Source: Agrilactobacillus fermenti
GTDB lineage: Bacteria > Bacillota > Bacilli > Lactobacillales > Lactobacillaceae
Length of the DNA: 64,000 bases
Assembly: GCF_021030645.1 (NCBI RefSeq)
Contig: NZ_JACGCJ010000006.1
Location: 1 to 64,000 of the forward strand
Reading direction: 5' to 3'
Of this stretch, positions 35,677 to 43,581 are shown in pieces (positions within the stretch are counted from its first letter, which is position 1; each line of letters begins with the position of its first letter). The translations under genes were made by a program, and so were the position numbers. The notes beneath the pieces are model-generated. The model saw only the letters and a list, made by a program, of their open reading frames with translations. It searched no databases and had not been told where the DNA came from.

Positions 35677-36075
35677 ATGATAGGAGTAATCTTTTGGAAA
35701 GTAGGCACGAATTTGGCTTTTTTAACTAATAAACAGCTGATAGATACACTGCTGACGAGTGGCATTGTGCTCATTTTGATTTTGGCCTTTATCCTTTTAC
35801 GCACTTTAGCCCATTATTATACGAGTTATGAAAAAAAGATTGAGCGGGCGTTGCAGCTGTTCTCACTTTTGGGCTTCTCCCAATTAGCCGTTAATCTGAT
35901 TATTCTATTTTTTGGCTTTCGTTCATCTGAAGATCATCAAACTTTTCAAGCAAATGTTTGGCTTCTAATTGCCAACGCCACGCTCATAATTTCCATCGTT
36001 TATAGCCTTTATGCGCGTTATAAATTTTTCCATATCTACCAACCGCAGCCCAAGCATCGACGAAAAAAAGATTAA
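35677..36075 (+). CDS. Small membrane protein of unknown function
   Basis: The product has up to 132 aa and three hydrophobic helices (about residues 27-44, 62-80, 93-112), ending in a basic tail HRRKKD. No family is recognised. The start is uncertain: the ATG at 35677 lacks a clear ribosome binding site, and a TTG at 35713 is an alternative. It is divergent from argG, with about 160 bp between them. Confidence 0.6.
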   Translation: MIGVIFWKVGTNLAFLTNKQLIDTLLTSGIVLILILAFILLRTLAHYYTSYEKKIERALQLFSLLGFSQLAVNLIILFFGFRSSEDHQTFQANVWLLIANATLIISIVYSLYARYKFFHIYQPQPKHRRKKD

Positions 36076-36118
36076 GCAAATGATTACCATCCTATTGATA
36101 AGTTCCTTTATACTTGCT

Positions 36119-36132
36119 TCGTAAACGTTTAC
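36119..36132 (+). promoter_or_regulatory. cre-like site
   Basis: TCGTAAACGTTTAC: the palindrome GTAAACGTTTAC at 36121-36132, continued by AA, fits the CcpA consensus TGWAANCGNTNWCA apart from the first base. It lies 22 bp before the SDR gene, a position that would block transcription in the presence of glucose. Confidence 0.5.
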
Positions 36133-36154
36133 AAAAGCAAAAGGGGGTTATCTC

Positions 36155-36937
36155 ATGAAATTCGATTTTAAACACAAAGTTGCTTTGATAACTGGTGGCG
36201 CGTCAGGGATCGGTTTGGCTGTTGTTAGCAATTATATTGATGCAGGTGGTCAAGTGGTCGTCGCTGATCTTAATCAGCAACGGTTGGCCGAACTGACGGA
36301 AAAATATGGTACCGATACTTTTTTAGGTGTTCCCACCGACGTTAGTAATGAAGCCCAAGTCAACCATGCTGTTGAAGCCGGTGTTCAAAAATTTGGCCAT
36401 TTAGATAATGCTTTTCTAGTGGCTGGGGCTAACAAATTAGGGCCACTCCTAGATCAATCTATGGCTGACTATGACTTTGTTCTAAATATCGATCTACGCG
36501 GTGTCGTCATGTTTATTAAAGCTTTTGGCCGTCAGATTCGAACACAAGCAACGCCTGGTACGATTGTCAATATTGCTTCAATCAATGCACTCGTCCCTGA
36601 ACCACTTGGCTCTGCTTATTCCATTGCCAAAGCTGGCGTCCAAATGGCTACTCAAAGTGCCTCCTTAGAGCTGGCACCTTTTAATATTCGGACAAATGCC
36701 ATTCTGCCAGGCCTTGTGAATACACCATTGACAGAATCGATGCGTGAGAACCCTGAAATCAACGCTGAAATGATGAAAAACATTCCCTTCAAACGCGGTG
36801 CTGATCCTAGCGAAATTGCCCAAGTGGCACTCTTCCTTTCGGATGACGCTTCTAGTTATGTTAATGGCGCCAGTATTGTAGTTGATGCTGGTGCAACGAG
36901 CGCAACTTATCCAGACTTAAGTCAGTTGTTCAAGTAA
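36155..36937 (+). CDS. Short-chain dehydrogenase/reductase
   Basis: The 260-aa classical SDR has the cofactor loop ITGGASGIGLA near residue 13, acidic VVADLN selecting NAD(H), catalytic Ser in NIASINA and YSIAK near 160, and a C-terminal VNGASIVVDAGAT. A ribosome binding site AAGGGGG precedes the ATG. A cre-like site upstream suggests carbon control. The substrate is not evident; sugar-alcohol or acetoin/diacetyl reductases are related groups. Confidence 0.9.
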   Translation: MKFDFKHKVALITGGASGIGLAVVSNYIDAGGQVVVADLNQQRLAELTEKYGTDTFLGVPTDVSNEAQVNHAVEAGVQKFGHLDNAFLVAGANKLGPLLDQSMADYDFVLNIDLRGVVMFIKAFGRQIRTQATPGTIVNIASINALVPEPLGSAYSIAKAGVQMATQSASLELAPFNIRTNAILPGLVNTPLTESMRENPEINAEMMKNIPFKRGADPSEIAQVALFLSDDASSYVNGASIVVDAGATSATYPDLSQLFK

Positions 36938-37002
36938 TGCCCCAGTTAAAATTTTTTAACGCCATAAATATTTGATATTTTTATTGCACTTTCTTCACCA
37001 TT

Positions 37003-37030
37003 TTGTCACAGATCAACGTTATGCTGTATT
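37003..37030 (+). promoter_or_regulatory. Candidate promoter of an intergenic RNA
   Basis: TTGTCA (37003-37008) and TGTATT (37025-37030) are 16 bp apart, with an upstream TGC. The predicted start would fall at the first base of the hairpin at 37032. Confidence 0.35.
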
Positions 37031-37031
37031 C

Positions 37032-37071
37032 ATCAAGTAAATCATTCCTCCCCCCAAGGAAGTTACTTGAT
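37032..37071 (+). other. Strong intergenic stem-loop
   Basis: ATCAAGTAA pairs with TTACTTGAT (9 bp), and inside it TTCCT pairs with AGGAA around a C-rich loop. No T run follows, so it is not an obvious terminator. It may be the 5' part of a small RNA that also includes the tRNA-like segment at 37121. Confidence 0.55.
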
Positions 37072-37120
37072 ACCCAAACTTAAAATGTATTTTCTTCATT
37101 ATCTTCCTCCCAAAATAAAA

Positions 37121-37181
37121 TGAGCTATGGCTTTGGTAACCGGATATTTATCTGAAGTGGGTTCGATTCCCACTAGCTCGA
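37121..37181 (+). pseudogene. tRNA-like sequence, 61 nt
   Basis: A complete 7-bp acceptor stem (TGAGCTA/TAGCTCG) and a perfect T arm (GTGGG-TTCGATT-CCCAC) with canonical spacing and discriminator A are present. Only 29 nt lie between acceptor and T arm instead of about 44, and no 7-nt anticodon loop can be formed; a 5-bp stem with a 4-nt loop occupies that place. It is either a decayed tRNA gene or a tRNA-mimicking RNA. No CCA is encoded. Confidence 0.6.
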
Positions 37182-37223
37182 TTGCCTAGAGATAGGCTAT
37201 TTCATCCTTCCCAATCCCAATAT

Positions 37224-37271
37224 AAAAACTGGTTCAAGACAAAATTAGTGTTTTGTTTTGAACTGGTTTTT
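37224..37271. terminator. Bidirectional terminator
   Basis: AAAAACTGGTTCAA pairs with TTGAACTGGTTTTT (14 bp), followed by TTATTTT. It ends whatever is transcribed through the tRNA-like region. The loop ACAAAATTAGTGTTTTGT resembles those of other terminators here. Confidence 0.9.
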
Positions 37272-37400
37272 TATTTTGTACTCAATTCTGCTAGCACGCC
37301 AAATCTATCCAGCTTCACGCTCACTCTGATTTTTTATTTTAAAAAAGTTCGTTATAATTAAAGCAATTGAATTATGCCACTTACTTAAGGAGGGTCCATC

Positions 37401-38033
37401 ATGAAGTTAAAACACTATGTATACTTTATTCTGTCACTACTAATCGGATTAAGTGTTAGTGGTTTATCAGTTGATCATGCCGTTCAAGCCAAGACAACAC
37501 AGGTATCTAGCGGTAAAATAGCCACTTTCAACCAAGGTGCGGTAACTTACACCAATGGCCGTTTCACATTGTACAAATATACCAATTTAACCAAAAAGCA
37601 ACGCCAACAATTACCCCAATCTGAATACCGACAACTCACTAGTAAAGATACGGCTTACTATTTAAAATTGAAATTTGATTTGAAAAATACGACTAATGAA
37701 ACCGTCTATACTACTGGTTTTTTCAATGACGAATATGAACAACCTGACCGCAAGGACGTTGAGATCATTCCAAGCATAACAGCCGATAAAACGCGCTTAC
37801 GCTTAAAGGCCAACGAAACTAAAAAGCAGCAAACAGATCTGCTCTACCTGGGTGCCACTAAAAAATCAGCTAAGAAACTAATTCAAAATGGCTTTTATGA
37901 ATTTGAAATGGGTGAATTGCGTAACCAAGACAAACACGAAATTGCTGACTCGGTCAAATACAGAATCGATTTTACCCAAAAGAAAGCCAGTGCAACCTCC
38001 GTTAAAGCTGAAGCACCCGAGGCAGACGATTGA
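37401..38033 (+). CDS. Secreted protein of unknown function
   Basis: The 210-aa protein has a signal peptide (LKHYVYFILSLLIGLSVSG, cleavage near VQA-K). The mature part is a beta-rich domain with YYLKLKFDLKNTTNETVYTTGFF, like the Ig-fold DUF5067/DUF4352 exported proteins of lactic acid bacteria, and ends in an acidic tail. AAGGAGG lies before the ATG and TATAAT at 37353. No lipobox or LPxTG is present, so it is released. The family match is by pattern only. Confidence 0.75.
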   Translation: MKLKHYVYFILSLLIGLSVSGLSVDHAVQAKTTQVSSGKIATFNQGAVTYTNGRFTLYKYTNLTKKQRQQLPQSEYRQLTSKDTAYYLKLKFDLKNTTNETVYTTGFFNDEYEQPDRKDVEIIPSITADKTRLRLKANETKKQQTDLLYLGATKKSAKKLIQNGFYEFEMGELRNQDKHEIADSVKYRIDFTQKKASATSVKAEAPEADD

Positions 38034-38049
38034 GCTATTGTATGCGTTA

Positions 38050-38226
38050 ATGAGAAGTCTACAGTTTGTTGTCATTCTTATTAGTACTCAAGTACTGAGC
38101 CCCTTTTATCTCGACTTTTTCACTTCACAAAAAAGCTCTATAACCGTTAGCTTGTTTTGGCTAACAGTTATCGGGCTTTTTATCTTGGCTTCAATTCTAC
38201 GACAGCTTATTTATCTCCAACTGTGA
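38050..38226 (+). CDS. Possible small two-helix membrane protein
   Basis: Fifty-eight codons give two clear hydrophobic helices (LQFVVILISTQVLSPFYL and ITVSLFWLTVIGLFILASIL) ending QLIYLQL. It starts 14 bp after the secreted-protein stop but has no convincing ribosome binding site. Its end overlaps the convergent gene at 38207. The hydrophobic pattern argues for a real gene; the poor start argues against. Confidence 0.35.
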   Translation: MRSLQFVVILISTQVLSPFYLDFFTSQKSSITVSLFWLTVIGLFILASILRQLIYLQL

Positions 38227-38851
38227 ACCGATCTCGACTAACTTGTGGGTGTTCGATTTCATCTAAAATAGCCACGGCCATATTGCCAGTTGTCACTTGT
38301 GATTTGCCAGCAGCATTATACATGACTTTATCCGTCCCGCGAACATAGCCGCTGCGTGCCCCAGGTACAAAATCACGTTGTGGCGAAACACCCACCCAAT
38401 TGACATTCTGAACAGAATTCAAAAAATTTAGCTCGTGGAATTGACTTTCAGGTACATCGATCCATTGTTCATGATTCGGTAAGGTTTGAAGTTTCTTTAA
38501 CAGCCGTTGATCGCCATCTAATAGACTGGCTGCACCTAAAATAAAGACAATTCTAGGCTTGTCGGTTTCTCGCAATTCATGGATCAAATGCGTGGCTAAA
38601 TCTAAATGTAAATAACCCTTTTGTGTCCCTAGAGGCACACCAAACGCATCAATGATCACGTCAAAATTCAGCAATTCTTCACGCGTCAACGTAAAGGCAT
38701 CTTTTTCTAACAAAGTAACGTCAGCGCCAAAAAGATCCCGGGCTTTAGCACCATTGCGCACAATAGCTGTCACTTCATGGCCGCGTTTTTGCGCTTCTAA
38801 AAATAATTCCACGCCAGCTTTGCCGGTTGCGCCGATAATACCAATTTTCAT
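38207..38851 (-). CDS. NAD(P)-binding protein, NmrA/atypical SDR type
   Basis: The 214-aa Rossmann protein has KIGIIGATGKAGVELFLEAQKRGHEV at the N-terminus, TAIVRN, and DVIIDAFG near residue 72. It lacks the YxxxK of classical SDRs. Such proteins (YwnB-like) reduce small carbonyls or act as redox sensors. AGGAGG lies nine bases before the ATG at 38851. It is monocistronic and divergent from the ABC pair at 38965. Confidence 0.85.
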   Translation of the reverse strand: MKIGIIGATGKAGVELFLEAQKRGHEVTAIVRNGAKARDLFGADVTLLEKDAFTLTREELLNFDVIIDAFGVPLGTQKGYLHLDLATHLIHELRETDKPRIVFILGAASLLDGDQRLLKKLQTLPNHEQWIDVPESQFHELNFLNSVQNVNWVGVSPQRDFVPGARSGYVRGTDKVMYNAAGKSQVTTGNMAVAILDEIEHPQVSRDRFTVGDK

Positions 38852-38964
38852 AATCATGTACCTCCTAAACCACTATTATAAAATAAGCATAACATATAAA
38901 ATTCGAAAATCGCACCCGTAAAGTTTAAAATGAATCATAATACTATCATAATTGGGGGATATCT

Positions 38965-39828
38965 ATGACTGTTTTAGATGTGACTGCGCTCACCAAATAT
39001 TATCCGACTTTTCAACTGGACAACATTTCTTTTCAGTTAGCTGCTGGAACGATCACTGGCTTTGTTGGTGCCAATGGTGCTGGTAAATCCACGACTCTAA
39101 AAGCGATTCTGGGTTTATTAAATATAGATCACGGCCAAATTACCTATTTTGGCAAGAATTTTTTTCATAACCAAACCGCGATCAAGCAAGATTTAGCCTT
39201 TGTGGATGGTGGTATCACGTACTTTCCCAGAAAAAAGCTACGTACCTTAACAGATACAACAGCCCGGTTTTATGCCAATTGGGATGCCCAACGTTATCAA
39301 ACTTATCTGGAGAAATTCCAATTAGATGACCGCAAAACGCCCCATGAATTATCTACAGGGATGCGCATCAAATATGCTTTAGCTGTTGCTTTATCTCATC
39401 ATGCCAAACTATTGATTCTTGACGAACCGACCAGTGGTCTAGATCCAGTTTCTCGCGATGAACTCCTGACCATCTTTTTGGATTTAAGGGCTCAAGGTGT
39501 GACGATTTTATTTTCAACGCACATCATTAATGATTTACAACAATGTGCTGATAATATTTTATACCTACACCAAGGTCAGTTATTATTTGATGCGCCGTTA
39601 ACTGAATTACTGGCACGCTACCAATTGATTACCATTACTGATCCGACCGACCTATCGCAAGCTCAAAAGCAAGCCTTTCAATACGCTAAAGCCGAACAGG
39701 TCAATGGTCAAAAACTGTGGCGCGGCCTCACGCAGCAACCAGATTTATTTCTAGACAGCCAACGTTCCGCTGTAGACCTTGAAACTTTGATGGTTCATAT
39801 TGAAAGAGGTGTCGCTCTTGTTAACTAA
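38965..39828 (+). CDS. ABC transporter ATPase
   Basis: The 287-aa ATPase has Walker A GANGAGKST near residue 35, a signature in the form LSTGMRIKYALAVAL (LSGGQ replaced by LSTGM), Walker B LLILDEP and H-loop STHI. The form is common in GntR-linked YtrB/YxlF-type exporters. GGGGG precedes the ATG. The following permease begins inside its last codons. Confidence 0.9.
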   Translation: MTVLDVTALTKYYPTFQLDNISFQLAAGTITGFVGANGAGKSTTLKAILGLLNIDHGQITYFGKNFFHNQTAIKQDLAFVDGGITYFPRKKLRTLTDTTARFYANWDAQRYQTYLEKFQLDDRKTPHELSTGMRIKYALAVALSHHAKLLILDEPTSGLDPVSRDELLTIFLDLRAQGVTILFSTHIINDLQQCADNILYLHQGQLLFDAPLTELLARYQLITITDPTDLSQAQKQAFQYAKAEQVNGQKLWRGLTQQPDLFLDSQRSAVDLETLMVHIERGVALVN

Positions 39829-40465
39829 TTTACGCAAAGAATTCAAACTAAGCTTACATCCTACTGTGCCCATTTTCTGGTTACTGAGTGCTTTAGTTTT
39901 AGTCCCTAATTACCCTTATTTAGTCATCTTCTTTTACACCACACTGGGACTCTTCTTTATTGAACTGAATTCTCGGGAAAACAATGACTTACGTTACAGC
40001 CTGCTATTACCACGCAGTAAAGCTGATATTGTCAAAACCCGGCTCTTCTTCATCATGATCATCGAACTGATTCAAGTTATTTTGATCCTGCCCTTTGCCT
40101 ATCTACGCACACTTTGGTTGTCTGACCTCAATGTGATTCCTGGTCAAGCCAACTTAGCACTATTAGGTTTAGGTCTGACGCTATTAGGTCTGTTTAATCT
40201 CACCTTTTATCCCATTTTATTTAAAGACCCCACCCGGATCGGCCGTGCTTACATTTGGGGTACCATTGTTTTAACTATTGGCATTATTTTAGTTGAAACT
40301 TTATTCTTTATTAGTCCCTTTTTTCAAACCAATCTAAATGATCTAGCGCCGAAACACTTTATGGCTCAATTTTTAACTGGCTTTGTCGGCTTAGTACTCT
40401 TCTTTGGCTGCAGTCATTTTGCCAATTACTTCGCCACCCGCCATTTTGAACATTATGACGCCTGA
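39818..40465 (+). CDS. ABC-2-like permease
   Basis: The protein of about 215 aa has six hydrophobic segments with the cytoplasmic loop SRENNDLRYSLLLPRSKADIVKTRLFF, characteristic of ABC2_membrane_5-type permeases. The TTG at 39818 follows AGAGGTG and overlaps the ATPase stop; a TTG at 39800 is an alternative. It forms an exporter with the ATPase; the substrate is unknown. A terminator follows at 40458. Confidence 0.82.
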   Translation: MLTNLRKEFKLSLHPTVPIFWLLSALVLVPNYPYLVIFFYTTLGLFFIELNSRENNDLRYSLLLPRSKADIVKTRLFFIMIIELIQVILILPFAYLRTLWLSDLNVIPGQANLALLGLGLTLLGLFNLTFYPILFKDPTRIGRAYIWGTIVLTIGIILVETLFFISPFFQTNLNDLAPKHFMAQFLTGFVGLVLFFGCSHFANYFATRHFEHYDA

Positions 40466-40491
40466 TTCGATTCGCCAACAGGTGTTTTTTT
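40458..40491 (+). terminator. Terminator after ABC pair
   Basis: ACGCCTG pairs with CAGGTGT (one wobble) around a 14-nt loop, followed by TTTTTTT. It overlaps the permease stop codon. Confidence 0.75.
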
Positions 40492-40651
40492 AATTTTAAT
40501 AAACGTCGGAAATAAATTTAACTATTTAACGCCATTATAATAATGATTTAGGCATACGATTTTATTTTATAAGCCTAACTTTCGCCTAATTTTTGGGAAG
40601 CCTTTATGCTTAATAGGTAACATCAAATTCCTAGAGGAGGCCCAAATAAAG

Positions 40652-41164
40652 ATGGCAAAAATTATTGTTCCAATGACAAATCTATTCGAAGATGTTGAAT
40701 ATACTGAACCAAAGAAAGCTTTAGAACAAGCAGGCCATGAGGTTACCTTAGTCGGTGAAACCGCTGGTGAAACGATCACAGGTAAGAAAGGTCTAGAAGT
40801 CACCGTAGATAAGGGTATCGATGATATTCAAGCAGCTGATTATGATGCTTTATTAATTCCTGGTGGCTTTTCCCCAGACCAGCTGCGCGCTGATCAGCGT
40901 ATGGTTGATCTTGTCCAGCACTTCCTAGAAAATGACAAACCTGTCTTTGCCATTTGTCATGGCCCACAGCTCTTCATTCAAACCGGCCTCACGGAAGGTC
41001 GCAAAATGACTGCCTACCAAACCGTACAACCCGATCTGAAATATGCCGGTGCCCAAGTCAGTGACGATGCTGTCGTTATCGATAATAACTTGGTCACCAG
41101 CCGCAATCCCGATGACATCCCTCAATTTAATGAAGCCATCATAGCCCATCTGGAACACTTATAA
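40652..41164 (+). CDS. DJ-1/PfpI-family protein
   Basis: The 170-aa protein has the nucleophile elbow AICHGPQLF (Cys near residue 104), an acidic partner in the EDVEYTEP loop and GGFSPDQLR. The family includes deglycase/chaperone-type stress proteins such as YraA/PfpI. AGGAGG lies about ten bases before the ATG. It is monocistronic and closed by the terminator at 41206. Confidence 0.9.
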   Translation: MAKIIVPMTNLFEDVEYTEPKKALEQAGHEVTLVGETAGETITGKKGLEVTVDKGIDDIQAADYDALLIPGGFSPDQLRADQRMVDLVQHFLENDKPVFAICHGPQLFIQTGLTEGRKMTAYQTVQPDLKYAGAQVSDDAVVIDNNLVTSRNPDDIPQFNEAIIAHLEHL

Positions 41165-41204
41165 CAGAGCGCGAGTGAAGCTGGTCAGCTTCGGAGCACG
41201 AACT
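41163..41204 (+). repeat. Truncated intergenic repeat, 5' part
   Basis: AGAGCGCGAGTGAAGC, GGTCAGCTT and GGAGCACGAAC match the truncated copy at 3134-3197 (there on minus) and the GGTCAGC...GAGCACTAAC part of the full repeats. A weaker piece (GAGTGAGCGTGAAGCTGG on minus) lies near 37313-37334. Confidence 0.5.
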
Positions 41205-41205
41205 T

Positions 41206-41251
41206 AAAAACCACCTCGTATACAATGACGATCGTATACGAGGTGGTTTTT
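41206..41251. terminator. Bidirectional terminator
   Basis: AAAAACCACCTCGTATAC pairs perfectly (18 bp) with its complement around a 10-nt loop. It serves the DJ-1 gene and the E2 gene, which converge here. Confidence 0.95.
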
Positions 41252-41280
41252 ATTAGAGCAAAAAATTCAGATCGGTGTTT

Positions 41281-42573
41281 TTAATATAACTCAAATCCTG
41301 GTTTAAATTGCATGAGGTTGGCTTTGACATCTTTCAAGAAGCCCCCTGCAGCAACGCCGTCCAATAAACGATGATCCACAGACAGAGATAAATTGACCAT
41401 ATCGGCAATTTTGAAGCCTAAACCATCTGGTGTGGGTTTTAATTCCTTACGGATCGATTCAATCTGGATAATCGCTGCTTGCGGATAATTAATGATACCC
41501 ATAGAAGCAACCGAACCAAAAGAACCCGTATTATTGACGGTAAAGGTTCCACCTTGCATGTCATCTGCCGTAATTTTACCCGTTCGTACAGCATTAGCTA
41601 ACCGGGTAATTTCACTGGCAATGCCTTTAACAGATAAATTATCCGCATGTTTAATGACTGGCACGTATAATTCGTCACCCTTAGCTACGGCAATCGAAAT
41701 ATTGATCTCATGATGCGTCAAAATTTGATTATTTTGCCAAGAACTATTGATCCGTGGATGTTTGACCAGTGCTTGAGCTACCGCTTTTACAAAGAATGGG
41801 AAGTAAGTTAACTTGTATCCTTCCAACTGCTGGAATTTTGCCTTTTCAGATTGCCGTAATTTAACTAAATCTGAAACATCTTGCTCTACCATCATCCAAC
41901 CATGTGGAATCTCAGCTTTACTTTGGACCATATGATCTGCAATGGCTTTACGGATGCTACTAGCTGGCTGCACGGTATCCGTCGCTAACCGCCCCATCAA
42001 ACCAGACTGAACTGGTTTTGCTTGCGCCACTGTTTTAGCAGGTGTCGATTGAGGTGCTTGGGGCTGAGATCGTTGTGCCACAAAGTTTTCAACATCTTTA
42101 CGTGTCAAACGACCTTGATGACCAGTGCCGGTAATTTGGTTAGGATCTAGTTGATATTTAGACAATAGTGTCGCCACAGCAGGTGAAAATCTTGGTCCAG
42201 CCGTTGTTGTTTCCGCAGCTGGCGTAGATTCTGCTGCTGTCGTGGCTGCTGTTGCCGGTGTTTGCGTCGTAGTCGGTGCGGGTGTGGTCGTTGTTTGATC
42301 ATCATCTGAAGCATCGGCATCGGCATCGGCTTCAGTTTCCATCACAACGATTGGCGTGCCCACTGAAACGGTTTCGTCTACTGGCACCAAAATTTCTTTA
42401 ACGGTGCCAGAGAAACTAGCTGGCACTTCAGCGACCACTTTAACCGTTTGAACTTCACAAATAGGATCGTACTCTGCAACCTGATCGCCAACTTTGACCA
42501 ACCACTCCACGATCGTACCCTCAGTGACACTTTCGCCTAAGCGGGGCATGGTCATTTCTTTTTGCATTGCCAT
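41281..42573 (-). CDS. 2-oxo acid dehydrogenase E2 (dihydrolipoamide acyltransferase)
   Basis: The 430-aa protein has a lipoyl domain (residues 1-80), an Ala/Thr/Pro-rich linker (95-130), a subunit-binding domain (FSPAVATLLSKYQLD, GHQGRLTRKDV) and a catalytic domain ending with SVDHRLLDGVAAG. The lipoyl-lysine motif reads EVQTVKV, so the Asp usually before the Lys (DK) is Val. E2 transfers the acyl group to CoA. It is last in E3-E1alpha-E1beta-E2, the order of branched-chain oxo-acid dehydrogenase operons. PDH is the alternative. Confidence 0.9.
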   Translation of the reverse strand: MAMQKEMTMPRLGESVTEGTIVEWLVKVGDQVAEYDPICEVQTVKVVAEVPASFSGTVKEILVPVDETVSVGTPIVVMETEADADADASDDDQTTTTPAPTTTQTPATAATTAAESTPAAETTTAGPRFSPAVATLLSKYQLDPNQITGTGHQGRLTRKDVENFVAQRSQPQAPQSTPAKTVAQAKPVQSGLMGRLATDTVQPASSIRKAIADHMVQSKAEIPHGWMMVEQDVSDLVKLRQSEKAKFQQLEGYKLTYFPFFVKAVAQALVKHPRINSSWQNNQILTHHEINISIAVAKGDELYVPVIKHADNLSVKGIASEITRLANAVRTGKITADDMQGGTFTVNNTGSFGSVASMGIINYPQAAIIQIESIRKELKPTPDGLGFKIADMVNLSLSVDHRLLDGVAAGGFLKDVKANLMQFKPGFELY

Positions 42574-42591
42574 TCACTTCTTTCTGACAGA

Positions 42592-43581
42592 CTAAAACTG
42601 TGCCAATTTTTCCATTACTGCTTGAACGTCGTCGGGTTGAACTAAGAATGCTTTTTCTAGGTTCTTCGCATAAGGCATAGCTGGTGTATCAGGACCGGCC
42701 AAGCGTTGGATCGGAGCATCTAAGTCAAACAGAGCTGATTCGTTAATAATGGCTGAAATTTCGCCTAATATACCACCTTGTTGATTATCCTCATTAACAA
42801 GCAGCACTTTACCTGTCTTTTTCGCTGCTGCAACGATGGTTGCCTTATCGAGTGGATACAAGCTGCGAATATCGACAACTTCAGTGGAAATGCCTTTTTT
42901 TGCTAAGGCTTCAGCGGCTTGTAACACGTATTGTAAGGTCATCCCATAACTCATGACCGTAAGATCGTCACCTTCACGTAACACTTGAGCCTTATCGATT
43001 GGTGTCAAAATCTCTTCATCTGGATCAATATCTGCTTTGATACTATGATATAACCGTTTATGTTCATAGAACAAAACTGGATCTTCACAGCGGATTGCAC
43101 TTTTAAGTAGCCCCTTGGCATCCCGTACGGTTGAAGGCGTCACAATGCGTAACCCTGGTTGGCCCATAAATACTTTCTCAGTAGATTGAGAATGATAAAA
43201 GCCGCCACCAACGCCACCACCATAAGGTGCCCGAAAGACAACGGGTGCTGTCCAATCGCCTTGGGTGCGGTAACGCATCCGCGAAGCTTCAGAAATGATC
43301 TGATTCGTTGCCGGCAAAATATAGTCTGCAAATTGAAATTCAGCAACGGCGTGATGTCCAGTAACGCCAAGGCCAATGGCTAAACCAGCAATTTCGGCTT
43401 CACTTAGAGGCGAATTAAAGACGCGTTCATCGCCGTATTTTTGAGCCAAGCCTTGCGTGGCGTTGAAGACACCACCCTTAACACCACCGACATCTTCACC
43501 AAAAATCGTCAATGTTTCATCCCGAGCCAGTTCCTCATCCATCGCCTGGTTCAATGCCTGTAAATAATCGATCTCAGCCAT
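42592..43581 (-). CDS. 2-oxo acid dehydrogenase E1 beta subunit
   Basis: The protein of about 329 aa shows ALNQAMDEELARDETLTIFGEDVG at the start, GLAIGLGVTGHHAVAEFQFADYI, and the C-terminal transketolase domain with VVDIRSLYPLDKATIV and VNEDNQQGG. With E1alpha it decarboxylates a 2-oxo acid using thiamine diphosphate. The ATG at 43581 follows AAAGGGG and overlaps E1alpha by 8 bp; an ATG at 43590 is poorly spaced. Confidence 0.92.
   Translation of the reverse strand: MAEIDYLQALNQAMDEELARDETLTIFGEDVGGVKGGVFNATQGLAQKYGDERVFNSPLSEAEIAGLAIGLGVTGHHAVAEFQFADYILPATNQIISEASRMRYRTQGDWTAPVVFRAPYGGGVGGGFYHSQSTEKVFMGQPGLRIVTPSTVRDAKGLLKSAIRCEDPVLFYEHKRLYHSIKADIDPDEEILTPIDKAQVLREGDDLTVMSYGMTLQYVLQAAEALAKKGISTEVVDIRSLYPLDKATIVAAAKKTGKVLLVNEDNQQGGILGEISAIINESALFDLDAPIQRLAGPDTPAMPYAKNLEKAFLVQPDDVQAVMEKLAQF

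Noticed and set aside
37888-38049. N-terminal extension of the small membrane ORF
   Set aside because: It is an out-of-frame reading of the secreted-protein gene; only the part after 38050 is plausible.
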